Translations under genes and position numbers: made by a program | The notes under the pieces: model-generated | What the model was told of the DNA's origin: nothing | The model's input: the letters and a program-made list of their open reading frames with translations, nothing else | The model's database searches: none | From: Vibrio methylphosphonaticus | GTDB lineage: Bacteria; Pseudomonadota; Gammaproteobacteria; Enterobacterales; Vibrionaceae | Direction: 5' to 3' | DNA: 64,000 nt | Assembly: GCF_023634655.1 (NCBI RefSeq) | Contig: NZ_JAMKMS010000002.1 | Span: forward strand, 62,001 to 126,000 | Shown here: positions 1-10,670 of the stretch, piece by piece | Layout of the letters: the number at the start of each line of letters is the position of its first letter | How positions within the stretch are numbered: position 1 is the stretch's first letter

Positions 1-101
1 CCAATCAACCTCAGTGCGTCGTAAACTCGCGGGCTGTGGTTTTGTTCAAACTCTACATCAACGACCGCGCCGATAACTTTGACAATTTTGCCAATACTCA
101 T
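1..101 (-). CDS. atpD: ATP synthase F1 beta subunit, 5' end only
   Basis: Only the first 33 codons lie in the window; the gene continues beyond base 1. The translation starts [18 protein letters not shown], the typical beginning of the catalytic beta subunit, which hydrolyses or makes ATP at the F1 interfaces with alpha. The nucleotide-binding domain is not visible. It follows atpG by 20 bases in the same operon. The ATG is at 99-101 on the plus strand, and the conserved N-terminus leaves little doubt about the start. Identity rests on this short stretch plus the operon order, which is standard. Confidence 0.93.
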   Translation of the reverse strand, partial: MSIGKIVKVIGAVVDVEFEQNHSPRVYDALRLI

Positions 102-121
102 AATCAAACCTCTAAATTCTG

Positions 122-976
122 TTATACCGCTTGGGCGCCAGCGGTAATCTCGCTGAGCTCTTGTGTGATAGCTGCCTGGCGCGCTTTGTTAAAGACCAGT
201 TGCAGATCATCGATAAGTTGCACGGCGTTATCTGACGCCGACCTCATCGCAATCATCCGCGCGGCCTGCTCACAAGCGATACTCTCGACCACTCCTTGAT
301 AAACTAATGACTCAACATAACGAAGCATCAAGTGATCCAGTATGTCTCGTGGCGCTTGTTCATAGATGTAATCCCAGCGCGTCTCTGTTTTCTCTTGCTC
401 CATTGGGAACGGCAGAAGTTGCGTCACCGTAGGTTGCTGCGTCATGGTATTAACAAACTGGCTATAGACGAGATATAGTCGGTCTATCTGCCCTTCGGAA
501 TAATGCTCCATCATGGCGTGCACGGTACCGAGCATATCTTTCAGTTGTGGGTGATCACCAAGCCCAGAGGTTTGCGCAATGACATGACCAGAAGCTTGAA
601 AAAAGCTAATGGCTTTCGAGCCAATCAGAGTCGTGTCCACCTCAACGCCTTGTGTTCGCCATTGCTGCATTTCACCTAATACTTTGCGAAATAAATTTGT
701 ATTAAGCCCGCCACAAAGACCACGGTCAGAAGAAATAATGATGTACGCCACGCGTTTTACGTCTCTTTCTTGTAAATACGGGTGACTGTATTCCAAGGTG
801 CCCGATGACACATGACTGATCACTTTTCTCATGTTCTGTGCATAAGGTCGTGACGCTTCCATATTGTCCTGAACCTTACGCATTTTGCTTGCTGCCACCA
901 TTTCCATCGCACTGGTGATCTTCTGAGTACTTTGTATACTCAAGATCTTGGTGCGTATCTCTTTGGTATTTGCCAT
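122..976 (-). CDS. atpG: ATP synthase F1 gamma subunit
   Basis: 284 residues, close to the 287 of E. coli. Gamma is the central rotor shaft that couples proton flow in Fo to conformational change in the alpha3-beta3 head. The N-terminal helix ([27 protein letters not shown] begins it) and the C-terminal helix ([24 protein letters not shown]) are both recognisable; these form the coiled coil inside F1. The segment DRGLCGGLN near residue 85-95 is the conserved Rossmann-like core motif. The gene lies between atpA (26-base gap) and atpD (20-base gap), the universal order. It is intact and full length. Confidence 0.97.
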   Translation of the reverse strand: MANTKEIRTKILSIQSTQKITSAMEMVAASKMRKVQDNMEASRPYAQNMRKVISHVSSGTLEYSHPYLQERDVKRVAYIIISSDRGLCGGLNTNLFRKVLGEMQQWRTQGVEVDTTLIGSKAISFFQASGHVIAQTSGLGDHPQLKDMLGTVHAMMEHYSEGQIDRLYLVYSQFVNTMTQQPTVTQLLPFPMEQEKTETRWDYIYEQAPRDILDHLMLRYVESLVYQGVVESIACEQAARMIAMRSASDNAVQLIDDLQLVFNKARQAAITQELSEITAGAQAV

Positions 977-1002
977 TGCTGACTCCTACTTCGTTGATGG
1001 AA

Positions 1003-2541
1003 TTACGATTGCAGCGACGAGAATTCTTCAAGAACATGTCGAAGTTGAGTCTCGATGTCCTTGTTGTAATCACCACTACGATCTATCTCTTCAATAAGTT
1101 TCGGTGCCGTTTGTTTAGCGAAGGCAATCAGCCCTTCTTCAAACTCTGCAACCTTCTTAATGGTTACGTCTTCTAGGTAGCCCTGCTCTGCAGCAAAAAT
1201 AACCAATGATTGCTCAGCAACGGACATAGGTGCGTATTGCTTTTGTTTCATCAGCTCAGTGACTTTTTCACCATGATTAAGCTGCTTGCGTGTTGTTTCA
1301 TCAAGATCTGATGAGAATTGCGCAAACGCAGCTAACTCTCGGTATTGAGCCAATGCAGTACGAATACCACCAGATAGCTTCTTAATGATCTTGGTTTGCG
1401 CAGCACCACCGACTCGAGATACCGAGATACCTGGGTCAACCGCAGGTCGTAACCCTGAGTTAAACAACTGAGTTTGCAAGAATATTTGACCATCTGTAAT
1501 TGAAATTACATTGGTAGGAACAAACGCAGACACATCCCCTGCTTGGGTTTCAATAATAGGTAATGCAGTCAGTGAACCGGTTTTGCCTTTGACTTCACCA
1601 TTAGTAAAGTGCTCGACATAGCTTTGATTGACTCGCGCTGCTCGTTCTAATAGACGTGAGTGAAGGTAGAACACATCGCCAGGGAAAGCTTCTCGACCCG
1701 GTGGGCGCTTTAGCAGCAATGATATCTGACGGTACGCCACCGCTTGTTTAGAAAGATCATCATAGATAATCAATGCGTCTTCACCACGGTCACGAAAATA
1801 CTCGCCCATCGTGCACCCAGAGTAAGGGGAAAGGTATTGCAGCGCGGCCGACTCCGACGCCGACGCGACAACCACAATGGTGTTTTCTAGCGCGTTATGC
1901 TCTTCCAGTTTACGAACCACGTTAGAGATGGTGGAGGCTTTTTGCCCAATCGCTACATAGATACATTTCACGCCTGTCGAGCGTTGGTTGATGATGGCAT
2001 CGATTGCCATGGCGGTTTTACCGGTTTGACGGTCACCGATAATCAGTTCACGTTGTCCACGACCAATAGGTACCATGGCATCAACGGCCTTGTACCCGGT
2101 CTGAATCGGTTGATCCACGGATTTACGCTCGATAACACCCGGCGCTATCACCTCGATAGGATCATGACGCTCAGCCTTAATATCACCTTTACCATCAATC
2201 GGTTGCCCTAACGTGTTAACAACACGACCAAGTAACGCAGGGCCTACCGGTACCTCTAAAATACGGCCGGTACCTCGAACCTTCATCCCTTCACACAAAT
2301 CGGCATAAGGACCCATTACCACGGCACCAACAGAGTGACGTTCTAGGTTAAGTGCCAATGCGTAGCGATTGTCTGGAAGCTCGATCATTTCACCTTGCAT
2401 TGCATCGGCAAGTCCGTGAATGGTAATAATACCGTCACTGACAGAAATGATAGTGCCTTCATTTCTCGCTTCACTTGCCATATCAAAATTGGCAATACGC
2501 TCTCTGATCAGTTCACTAATTTCATTTGAATTTAATTGCAT
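1003..2541 (-). CDS. atpA: ATP synthase F1 alpha subunit
   Basis: 512 residues, the family's usual length (E. coli 513). It carries the P-loop GDRQTGKTA near residue 170, the signature [17 protein letters not shown] near 365, and the conserved start [12 protein letters not shown]. Alpha alternates with beta in the F1 head and holds non-catalytic nucleotide sites. The C-terminus (EEFSSLQS) differs from the DFKATQTW ending I recall for the main Vibrio copy, and residues 130-150 also diverge, which suggests a paralogous operon. It lies 12 bases after atpH and 26 before atpG. Confidence 0.98.
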   Translation of the reverse strand: MQLNSNEISELIRERIANFDMASEARNEGTIISVSDGIITIHGLADAMQGEMIELPDNRYALALNLERHSVGAVVMGPYADLCEGMKVRGTGRILEVPVGPALLGRVVNTLGQPIDGKGDIKAERHDPIEVIAPGVIERKSVDQPIQTGYKAVDAMVPIGRGQRELIIGDRQTGKTAMAIDAIINQRSTGVKCIYVAIGQKASTISNVVRKLEEHNALENTIVVVASASESAALQYLSPYSGCTMGEYFRDRGEDALIIYDDLSKQAVAYRQISLLLKRPPGREAFPGDVFYLHSRLLERAARVNQSYVEHFTNGEVKGKTGSLTALPIIETQAGDVSAFVPTNVISITDGQIFLQTQLFNSGLRPAVDPGISVSRVGGAAQTKIIKKLSGGIRTALAQYRELAAFAQFSSDLDETTRKQLNHGEKVTELMKQKQYAPMSVAEQSLVIFAAEQGYLEDVTIKKVAEFEEGLIAFAKQTAPKLIEEIDRSGDYNKDIETQLRHVLEEFSSLQS

Positions 2542-2553
2542 ATTTTTCCCCTA

Positions 2554-3096
2554 CTACGTATGTAGGTTGATAGCGAGGCGGCTTAGAGACGAGTGAATAC
2601 TGCCATCTAACACCTGCTCACCTGCTTTAATCACAACACCGCCTACTAGCGATGGCTCAATTTCTTGCGCGATTCGAACCGCTTTACCGTATTTGGCCTC
2701 AAGAGCATGCTTCATCGCGTCAAGCTGAGTTGGCTCTACAACCTCTGCACTGTAGACTGTCACTTCCATGGTTTTTTCATGCTCAGCCTTGAGCTCAAAA
2801 AACACAGTAATCACAGTCGCAAGTAATTTCAGGCGCTTATTCTCTGCCATCACTTTAAGAAAGTTTTTCACGTATTGACTCAGCCACTCATCGCAAGTGG
2901 TTAGGAGCATGTCCAACAACACCTGCTCTGAGCCTTGCTCTTCAAGGTCATTTATCACTGCGATCACTGCTGGTTGATTAGCAACAAGCTTTAGCAAGCC
3001 AAATGCTTGTCCCCACTCATCAAGCAATCCTTCTTGTATGGCAAAGTCAAAAGCTGCTTTGGAATACGGTTGAGCAATAGAAGTAAAATCGTTCAT
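2554..3096 (-). CDS. atpH: ATP synthase F1 delta subunit
   Basis: 180 residues (E. coli 177). Delta caps the F1 head and joins it to the b-subunit stalk. The N-terminal ARPYSKAAF-like motif appears as AQPYSKAAFDFA at residues 8-19, and the C-terminal signature SLVGGVVIKAGEQVLDGS near residue 150 is intact. It sits 11 bases after atpF and 12 before atpA, as in the standard operon. This is the most variable F1 subunit, so the call rests on these two motifs and on gene order. Confidence 0.95.
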   Translation of the reverse strand: MNDFTSIAQPYSKAAFDFAIQEGLLDEWGQAFGLLKLVANQPAVIAVINDLEEQGSEQVLLDMLLTTCDEWLSQYVKNFLKVMAENKRLKLLATVITVFFELKAEHEKTMEVTVYSAEVVEPTQLDAMKHALEAKYGKAVRIAQEIEPSLVGGVVIKAGEQVLDGSIHSSLSRLAINLHT

Positions 3097-3107
3097 TAGA
3101 CCTACCT

Positions 3108-3578
3108 CTATATTTCGTTAATCATATGGTCAACAAGCTCACGGTTACTTTTTGAGTCAAGATTCTTACGAATAAGCTTGCTTGCGCTTTCAATCACCAA
3201 ATCAGCCATCTCTGCTTTTAGTTCTTGGCGTAAGCGAGTTTTTTCATTCTCTACTTCAGCTCGACCTTCAGCGATTATTCGATTCTTTTCCTGATTCGCC
3301 ATTTCCGCAGCCTGCTCGACCAGTAAGTTCTGACGTTGCTGACCTAAATCAATAATGGCTTGGGCCTTTTCTCTTGCTTCCGCAATTAAAGATTCACCGT
3401 TCGCTTTTGAGAGTTCCAACTCTTTTGCTGCCGCTTCTGTGTTTCGAAGACCTACCGCTATTTCTTCTCTGCGTTCATCAAGCAATATTACCAATGGTGG
3501 CCATACATATTTCATACACAGCCAAACAAAGATAACGAAAGAGATTGCTTGACCTAACATAGTTGCATTAAGGTTCAT
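3108..3578 (-). CDS. atpF: ATP synthase Fo b subunit
   Basis: 156 residues, identical in length to E. coli b. One N-terminal membrane helix (about residues 5-27, starting MNLNATMLGQAISFVIFVWL) is followed by a long charged helix rich in Ala, Glu, Arg and Lys. That helix forms the dimeric peripheral stalk holding F1 against rotation. The sequence KYVWPPL at the membrane exit is a family hallmark. It lies 42 bases after atpE and 11 before atpH. Its single b gene (no b-prime) fits a bacterial proton ATPase. Confidence 0.96.
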   Translation of the reverse strand: MNLNATMLGQAISFVIFVWLCMKYVWPPLVILLDERREEIAVGLRNTEAAAKELELSKANGESLIAEAREKAQAIIDLGQQRQNLLVEQAAEMANQEKNRIIAEGRAEVENEKTRLRQELKAEMADLVIESASKLIRKNLDSKSNRELVDHMINEI

Positions 3579-3620
3579 AACATCCTCACCTAGTTAATTA
3601 GTTCAAATACTGACTCTGAA

Positions 3621-3857
3621 TTAAGCAACGGCGAAGATGATATAAAGGCCAATACCAACACCGATCATTGGGACCGCATCAACTAGGCCCATCATAATAA
3701 AGAACTGAGTGCGCAACATCGGAGTAAGATCCGGCTGACGAGCAACACCTTCTAGATATTTACCCGCAAGGTTACCAATACCTGTTGCCGCACCAGCAGC
3801 TCCAAGACCGATTAATAGTGCACCTGCAACGTATAGAACAGCACTAACAATATCCAT
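3621..3857 (-). CDS. atpE: ATP synthase Fo c subunit (rotor ring)
   Basis: 78 residues from the ATG at 3857, chosen over an upstream ATG because AGGAG lies 5 bases before it and the protein then matches the family length. Two membrane helices flank the polar loop ARQPD (residues 39-43). The ion-carrying carboxylate is Asp60 in [15 protein letters not shown]. No Na+-type QxxE/ES signature is seen, so protons are the likely coupling ion. The sequence ([14 protein letters not shown], ending FAVA) is like E. coli c. It is unlike the 84-residue METVLSFSAIAV... c subunit I recall for Vibrio alginolyticus, which supports a second type of ATPase here. Confidence 0.95.
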   Translation of the reverse strand: MDIVSAVLYVAGALLIGLGAAGAATGIGNLAGKYLEGVARQPDLTPMLRTQFFIMMGLVDAVPMIGVGIGLYIIFAVA

Positions 3858-3914
3858 AACAACTCCTAACAATAAAAAACAATAAACACGTGGCAATAGA
3901 ATGCCAAAACATTA

Positions 3915-3972
3915 AAACTTAAACTTAAACTTAAACTTAAAACTAAACTTAAAACTAAACTTAAACTGAAAA

Positions 3973-3974
<2 letters not shown>
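3915..3974. repeat. hexanucleotide tandem repeat at the atpB 3' end
   Basis: Ten six-base units, mostly AAACTT with some AAAACT and one AAACTG, fill the gap between atpE and atpB and run into the atpB stop codon (3973-3975). On the transcribed strand the unit reads AAGTTT. The tract is inside the operon, so it is transcribed. It may be prone to slippage, and length changes of the tract outside the coding sequence would not shift the frame. Confidence 0.85.
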
Positions 3975-5138
<1,164 letters not shown>

Positions 5139-5795
5139 AATTTACCCTTAATGGTTTTTAACATGATAAATAAAATTAACAAGTAATATTAATAATTGAT
5201 AATTTCATTCCACAACATTGAGAAACATAATCACCTTGTGCTTCCAATGAGACAAAATATACACATAACTTCTAACCAATAAAATTGAAAATATGCGAAA
5301 CTTATAATTCCATTTTTGGTAATCATTATTTTGTTGTATTTTTATTTATTAGGATTTAAATTCACCTGGTAGGAACAATTTTTACTGGTAAAGTAAAAAA
5401 CAAGGATGTAACTCCATTAGAAATGGCGATTAAAAAGTAGTTAAATATAATTAGTGTAATATGATAATTTAAATTCACCTTTACAGCATTTAGGTTAAAT
5501 TTAATTCTCACCCTTTTATTATCTGTTTATGTACGCGGTTAATAAAAGGGTGATTATCATTCATTTCGATTGCCAACCTTAACGACCAACTCTTAGCAAT
5601 CATTAGGTAACACATGTCTATTAACTCAAGAAATCAAAACTTTAGGTTTTACCCCTAACCTTTAAGTTTCTGTTTACATAGCGCATTTTTTATCTTCATC
5701 TAATTTCACTAAAACCCAAAAATAGAAAGTAAGTTATCAGTGATCAAGATCACATTGATGAATGCTATAACAACGCTATTCGTTTTTTATAAAAA
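5139..5795. other. AT-rich divergent promoter region with repeats
   Basis: 657 bases separate atpI (minus) from the histidine kinase (plus). No convincing gene is present. A 14-base direct repeat, ATTTAAATTCACCT, occurs at 5354-5367 and 5467-5480. A perfect 13-base inverted repeat, CACCCTTTTATTA / TAATAAAAGGGTG, lies at 5509-5521 and 5540-5552 with an 18-base loop; it has no T-run after either arm, so it does not look like a simple terminator. A CRP site follows at 5736-5757. The atp promoter itself could not be fixed with confidence. Confidence 0.6.
5736..5757. promoter_or_regulatory. CRP (cAMP receptor protein) binding site
   Basis: The core GTGATCAAGATCAC (5740-5753) is a perfect palindrome and, with flanking A and A, matches the CRP consensus TGTGA-N6-TCACA at nine of ten positions. 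Its centre is 49 bases before the histidine kinase ATG. A possible extended -10, TGCTATAAC, lies at 5763-5771. The site suggests carbon-status control of the two-component genes; whether it activates or represses cannot be told. Confidence 0.75.
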
Positions 5796-7178
5796 ATGTC
5801 ATCAATGAGCACTCTCTTCGTATTTAAAATTTACCTCGTGTACGGACTAGCGTTCATCACTCTATTTTTTTCTATTCTATTTAGAGACACATCCAAAAGC
5901 ACGATTCGGATCGCGAGAGTGTTGCCTTACCTTGGCGCCGCCGGTTTAATATTAGGTTTTCATGAGTGGTCGGAACTCTACCTCGTCATCTATCAGCAAG
6001 AATCCATCATCACCGATCCTTTAAGGTTACTGTTGATAGGTAAACTCCTGATCGCCCTTTTGCCTCTCAGTGTGTTTGCTTGGAAAATGTTAGATATTAT
6101 TGACTGGCCCTATGTGCGAGCGATTCGTCAAAGTTGGTGCGTGGTCGTTGTCATTTACATTGTGAACTTTGTTTATCAATACGTAAACGGCGACCCACTC
6201 GCTTATTACGCTGACCTCCTACATTTTACGCGTATCGTGTTTGGGTTTGTGGCTAGCGCCATTGCGGGTAGCGCACTCATCCAATACTCACGCGTTATGC
6301 GTCAGAAACAAATTCCCAAGCACGGCTATTTCTTCTTATCCGGCGTTGCGTTCTTTATCTATGGCATCGGAAGCGGTCTCATGGTTGAGCATGTTGGTCA
6401 TTGGGTGTTGATATTTCGTTGTGTTGGCGCGGTCGCGCTTCTCGCGGCCTTATGGCAAGCGCTTAAAGTATTTGATATCGAAAGAAAACAACAGATCGAA
6501 GAGGCCCTCTCTTTATCCCTTCAAAACCAGAAGCTTAAAGAGTTAGGTGAGTTATCATCCGCGGTTGCTCACGAAATTAAGACCCCCATCAGCAGTGCAC
6601 TAATGAGTTGTGACTTACTAGAGCAAAGTTTACACGATAGCGAAGCGACCAAGCGCAATGTGAACCGTATTCGTCGCGGTCTTGAACGCGCAGCCCATAT
6701 CAGCCAAGAAGTATTGCGATATTCTCACCAACGAACAATCGCACATGAAAGAATCGCTGTTGAAGAACTGATTCTTTCTGCAATTGACTTACTTCAATAT
6801 CGACTTTCCAGCTATGAACTTAACCTTGATACTTCAAAAAACATTTTTGTCTCTGGTGACAAAGCATTACTTGAAGAGGCGTTAGTTAATCTTATATCGA
6901 ACGCAATCGACGCGAGTTCGAAAAATAGAAGGTTGGCCGTTTACGCCATCCAACACAAAGACAAAGTGATCATTAAGGTTCGTGACTGGGGAACAGGCAT
7001 GACACCAGCAACACTCAGTAAAGCAACCCAGCCTTTTTTCACGACTAAGCCTATTGGTCAAGGTACTGGGATGGGCCTCGCTTTAGTCAAACAAGCGGCA
7101 ACACAACACAACGGGTCAATTCAATTTTCCAATGCTTGCCCCGGATTAATTGTTGAACTCACATTACCAGGAGCATAA
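5796..7178 (+). CDS. membrane sensor histidine kinase
   Basis: 460 residues. The N-terminal half (about 5-225) holds roughly seven hydrophobic segments with no large periplasmic domain, so it probably senses in or near the membrane. A linker leads to the dimerisation/phosphoacceptor motif SSAVAHEIKTPIS with His259. The ATPase domain follows: N box EEALVNLISNAIDAS (about 355-370), G1 box DWGTGMTP, and F/G2 boxes FFTTKP and GTGMGLALVKQA. All catalytic motifs are intact. The response regulator starts two bases after its stop codon, so the two form an operon. The signal is unknown. The first ATG has no strong ribosome site and a second in-frame ATG at 5805 is possible. Confidence 0.9.
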   Translation: MSSMSTLFVFKIYLVYGLAFITLFFSILFRDTSKSTIRIARVLPYLGAAGLILGFHEWSELYLVIYQQESIITDPLRLLLIGKLLIALLPLSVFAWKMLDIIDWPYVRAIRQSWCVVVVIYIVNFVYQYVNGDPLAYYADLLHFTRIVFGFVASAIAGSALIQYSRVMRQKQIPKHGYFFLSGVAFFIYGIGSGLMVEHVGHWVLIFRCVGAVALLAALWQALKVFDIERKQQIEEALSLSLQNQKLKELGELSSAVAHEIKTPISSALMSCDLLEQSLHDSEATKRNVNRIRRGLERAAHISQEVLRYSHQRTIAHERIAVEELILSAIDLLQYRLSSYELNLDTSKNIFVSGDKALLEEALVNLISNAIDASSKNRRLAVYAIQHKDKVIIKVRDWGTGMTPATLSKATQPFFTTKPIGQGTGMGLALVKQAATQHNGSIQFSNACPGLIVELTLPGA

Positions 7179-7180
7179 AG

Positions 7181-7813
7181 ATGAAACTACGATTACTCTT
7201 AGCTGAAGATGATACAGACCTGCGAGAAGTGCTTACCGAAGCGCTAATAGCCGAAGGCTTTGATGTCACATCCTGCGAAAACGCAGAAGATGCTCTTGAC
7301 ACAGCCAAAGCACAACCGTTTGATTTGGCGCTTTTAGATGTAGTCATGAGCGGCATGACAGGTATTGATGCGCTCATTACATTACGACGCTTCCAGCCCA
7401 ATATCGGTGTCATTATTACTACCGCCTTTGCTACCGTCGATATCGCAGTTGATGCTATGAAAAAAGGGGCCGATGAATTTCTCACCAAACCCTTTAACCT
7501 TTCCGCGCTATCAGTAACACTAAAACGGGTGCATGCCGCACGCTCTCCGAAAGAAAATCCCAATGTTGAATCTCGCGATCAAGTATTTAGTGCCCTCTCT
7601 AATCCAATCCGTCGCGCTGTTGTCCGCCAGCTAAAAATTCACCACAAAATCAAATTTATGGACCTTTGCCGACTCGTAGGTATTGAAGACCACACTAAAT
7701 TCAACTTTCACTTAAGGCAATTACTTAACTCCGGGTTAGTCACAAAAGGAGATAATCGTGTTTACACGTTAACGGACTTCGGTCGACAGGTTTATACCAG
7801 TATGCTTCAGTAG
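7181..7813 (+). CDS. response regulator with ArsR-like winged-helix output
   Basis: 210 residues. Residues 3-120 are a receiver domain with acidic pocket Glu9-Asp10-Asp11, phosphoacceptor Asp53 (LALLDVVMSG) and Lys103 (FLTKPF). Residues 128-210 (VFSALSNPIRRAVVRQL through KFNFHLRQLLNSGLV to YTLTDFGRQVY) read as an ArsR/HTH_20-type winged helix. This is unusual, because response regulators normally carry OmpR, NarL, NtrC or LytTR outputs. No metal-binding cysteines typical of ArsR sensors are seen in that domain, so it probably only binds DNA. The gene follows the kinase at a two-base gap with GGAG before the ATG. Targets are unknown. Confidence 0.88.
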   Translation: MKLRLLLAEDDTDLREVLTEALIAEGFDVTSCENAEDALDTAKAQPFDLALLDVVMSGMTGIDALITLRRFQPNIGVIITTAFATVDIAVDAMKKGADEFLTKPFNLSALSVTLKRVHAARSPKENPNVESRDQVFSALSNPIRRAVVRQLKIHHKIKFMDLCRLVGIEDHTKFNFHLRQLLNSGLVTKGDNRVYTLTDFGRQVYTSMLQ

Positions 7814-7882
7814 CAAAGTATCCATTAGTGCTGCCGCTCTGATTATAAAAAGCATATCGAAGCCAACATGATGTACGCAACG

Positions 7883-7910
7883 AAAAAGGGGCCTATCGGC
7901 CCCTTTTAAT
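7883..7910. terminator. bidirectional Rho-independent terminator
   Basis: AAAAGGGGCC (7884-7893), loop TATC, GGCCCCTTTT (7898-7907). The stem carries A-runs and T-runs on both sides, so it can end transcription of the response regulator (plus) and of the BCCT gene (minus). Confidence 0.9.
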
Positions 7911-7929
7911 ACTCCACAACAGTATTCGA

Positions 7930-9510
7930 TTATCTATAGTCAGAAAGCTCTGTTTTTAGTCCTTTGACCAAACTAAAACACATCAACAGTAATACAAATA
8001 CGAACGGAAGCGCTGTCGCCACAACCCCAGATTGCAATGCTTGCAAGGCTTCTTTCCCACCAACCCACAGCATCACACCCGCAATTGCACCTTCGATACA
8101 AGCCCAAAATATTCTCTGTGGTACTGGCGCATCAATCTTGCCACCTGCTGTAATGCTGTCGATGACCAAAGAACCCGAGTCAGATGACGTAATGAAGAAG
8201 ACTAAAATCAACACGATGGAGATCACTGAAAGGACTTCACCATACGGCAGAGCATCATAGACGTGAAATAAAGTCAGTGAAATGTCGGTTAAACCTGTCG
8301 CGCCAAGTTCGCCAATATTGTTCATAACCTGATCGATGGCGATACCACCAAACACCGACATCCAAATTACCGTTACCACGGTTGGAATACAGATAACCGC
8401 TAATAGAAACTCTCTAACCGTGCGGCCTTTAGATACACGAGCGATAAACATACCGACAAATGGTGACCATGAGATCCACCAAGCCCAGTAAAACACCGTC
8501 CAACCATGCATCCAAACCGTATCGTCACGGCCATGAGGGATACTCAATTCAACGATGTTTCCCAAGTACCCTGACGTCGTGGTCCACAACGATGACACGG
8601 CTACGTCGAAGCTGACAGCAGTGACAAACACCAACAACAAAAACGCTAAGATCATGTTGACGTTACTAAGAACTTTAACCCCGCCGTGAATACCGCGAAT
8701 AACAGAAACAACAGCAATCATTGTGACGAAAACAATAACGCCAAGCTGCATTCCAATCCCGCCATCTAGGCCAAATACGTAATTGATGCCACTCGTGGCT
8801 TGCTGTGCGCCTAAGCCAAGAGAGGTCGCCAGACCAAATAGTGTCGCAAGCACCGCCATGATATCAATGATATGACCTAACCAACCCCAAGCTCGGTCAC
8901 CAAAAACAGGATAAAACGCAGAGCGGATTGAAAGCGGCAGTCCTTTATTATAAGTAAAGAAGGCTAACGAGAGCGCCACAATGGCGTAAATACTCCAACC
9001 ATGAAAACCCCAGTGGAATAACGTCGCACCCATAGCAAGTGACTTTGCTGCTTCCGTATTAGGTTCAACATTCAATGGGGTGCCCCACCAATCCGTGAAG
9101 TAAGCGGTAGGTTCTGCTACTCCCCAGAAGAGCAAGCCTATACCCATGCCAGCCGCGAATAACATCGCAAGCCAAGAAATCGTGGAATGTTCTGATTTAG
9201 CCTCTTTACCACCGATTCGAATTTTGCCTAACGGCGAAACAAGCAGTGCTAAAGCAAAAAATATAAAGAAGTTGGTCACCCACATGAAGAAGACGTCAAA
9301 GTCTTGGATGATGCCATTTTTAACACTGTTTAATGCGCTAAGCGCCGTGGAAGGTTCAACGATGAGAAGTGAAAGTAAACATAGGATGACCAGTGCAGCA
9401 CTCGTCCCGAATACCGGGTTGTGTATATCGAACCCCCATTTTTGTACATTGTCCTGACCGACCTGATAGTCCGTCGTCTCAATACTATATTTCTTTAATG
9501 CTTTTTCCAT
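7930..9510 (-). CDS. BCCT-family betaine/choline/carnitine transporter
   Basis: 526 residues with about twelve membrane helices. The family signatures are clear: GMGIGLLFWGVAEP (near residue 120), and WTVFYWAWWISWSPFVGMFIARVSKGRTVREF (near 335-365), which contains the Trp-rich substrate box on helix 8. BCCT proteins use a sodium or proton gradient to import quaternary amines, mainly for osmoprotection. Vibrio species carry several BCCT paralogues and the substrate cannot be set from sequence. The C-terminal tail after the last helix is short, unlike the long tail of E. coli BetT. It stands alone, convergent with the two-component genes. Confidence 0.9.
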   Translation of the reverse strand: MEKALKKYSIETTDYQVGQDNVQKWGFDIHNPVFGTSAALVILCLLSLLIVEPSTALSALNSVKNGIIQDFDVFFMWVTNFFIFFALALLVSPLGKIRIGGKEAKSEHSTISWLAMLFAAGMGIGLLFWGVAEPTAYFTDWWGTPLNVEPNTEAAKSLAMGATLFHWGFHGWSIYAIVALSLAFFTYNKGLPLSIRSAFYPVFGDRAWGWLGHIIDIMAVLATLFGLATSLGLGAQQATSGINYVFGLDGGIGMQLGVIVFVTMIAVVSVIRGIHGGVKVLSNVNMILAFLLLVFVTAVSFDVAVSSLWTTTSGYLGNIVELSIPHGRDDTVWMHGWTVFYWAWWISWSPFVGMFIARVSKGRTVREFLLAVICIPTVVTVIWMSVFGGIAIDQVMNNIGELGATGLTDISLTLFHVYDALPYGEVLSVISIVLILVFFITSSDSGSLVIDSITAGGKIDAPVPQRIFWACIEGAIAGVMLWVGGKEALQALQSGVVATALPFVFVLLLMCFSLVKGLKTELSDYR

Positions 9511-10048
9511 AAATACAACTAATACGCTTCCTACTTGTTTTACTCTGGTGAGAAAACAAAAAAACCGCCCTCCATTTGTTTAGAGTTCTAATCAATAATT
9601 CGGCGCAAATGCTATCACATGTTTAAAAATGGTTCAAACCCATGCCTTTATAGCGTAAAAAACCATATGTACACTGATACAAGAGCATAACAAATCGTTA
9701 CGTGCTCTAAGTAACTTAACCTGTATTTTTTCCCCGTACTAGCTACGCCAATCACTAACCGCACACAACCCCAGCGTGGATTAAGGCTTCACATTGATAA
9801 ACCATGCCCTCCACATTTAACATTCACCAGCCCATATAACTTTCATCAACACACCCGCCCCCAACCTAAAATAGCTTTCATCAATACATAACGAAAGAGC
9901 CTATCAACCCGTCTGGTGTCAGTTCACAAAAGTTTCGCTTTCGCCGTTATAAATTGATCGAACAAAAACAGTTGCCCTATACTTGTTCAAGAGTACAATT
10001 TTCAACAACAAGATTTTCAATAACAATAAGTTACCTAGGGATTAAGCC
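9511..10048. other. non-coding region between BCCT and lipoprotein genes
   Basis: 538 bases between divergently transcribed genes, AT-rich. A near-duplicate ACTTTCATCAACACA / GCTTTCATCAATACA occurs at about 9840 and 9875. No open frame, RNA gene or convincing binding site was recognised. Confidence 0.5.
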
Positions 10049-10657
10049 ATGAAGAAACCTTCCATTATTGCCATCACTATTTTGTCTACCTTTCTCTTCG
10101 GCTGTGGGGCCAATACGACACAAGGTGCAGCCGAAGGTGCCGCTGCTGGTGCGGTATCAGCCGGCATGCTAGGCGCCCTCACCGACCTTATTGTTGACGG
10201 GGAAGTGAATACGTATCGTCTTAGCCGAAATGTCACGGCGGGCGCTTTAGCTGGAGGGACGGCAGGCGCGGTCGATGGTTACTCAAAGGACCAAAAAGAA
10301 GAAGCTAAACAAGCGGCGCAACAAGCCACAAAATCTAAGCCGACGCTAGATTTTGGACCGGATATAGACGCCTCAGTTAACGCCCTAATAGCCTGTCAAT
10401 ATGACACCGCATTTCGTTCGGCCCTGGCAGCAGAGCAAGCTTCTCAGCAATCTTATCAAGAGGCAGGCGTGGCAATGCAGGCACTGATTGACTACGATAG
10501 AAACAACTCTCAAGGCGTTGATAATGCCGTCAATCGTTTCATCAAATTAAGCCAATCTGTTAGCTCCACTCAAGAAGCAAAAACACAGCTGCAATCTCTA
10601 CATAAAGAACTTCAACAAGAGCGCCAAATCGCTGGAAAGCCACCGACTTGTAGCTAG
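10049..10657 (+). CDS. glycine-zipper outer-membrane-type lipoprotein
   Basis: 202 residues. A lipoprotein signal peptide ends in the lipobox LFGC with Cys19. Residues about 25-90 are rich in Gly and Ala with spaced glycines (AAEGAAAGAVSAG, AGALAGGTAGAVDG), a glycine-zipper pattern found in membrane-inserting lipoproteins. The rest (95-202) is helical and Gln-rich, with one Cys near residue 111 and another two residues before the end. No specific family or function is recognised. It is a single-gene unit, with an imperfect inverted repeat after the stop. Confidence 0.75.
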   Translation: MKKPSIIAITILSTFLFGCGANTTQGAAEGAAAGAVSAGMLGALTDLIVDGEVNTYRLSRNVTAGALAGGTAGAVDGYSKDQKEEAKQAAQQATKSKPTLDFGPDIDASVNALIACQYDTAFRSALAAEQASQQSYQEAGVAMQALIDYDRNNSQGVDNAVNRFIKLSQSVSSTQEAKTQLQSLHKELQQERQIAGKPPTCS

Positions 10658-10670
10658 TTATTTTCATCTA

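Noticed and set aside
5640..5670. TACCCCT heptamer near 5650 resembling a NarP half site
   Set aside because: No second heptamer in 7-2-7 arrangement is present, and the neighbouring genes have no link to nitrate.
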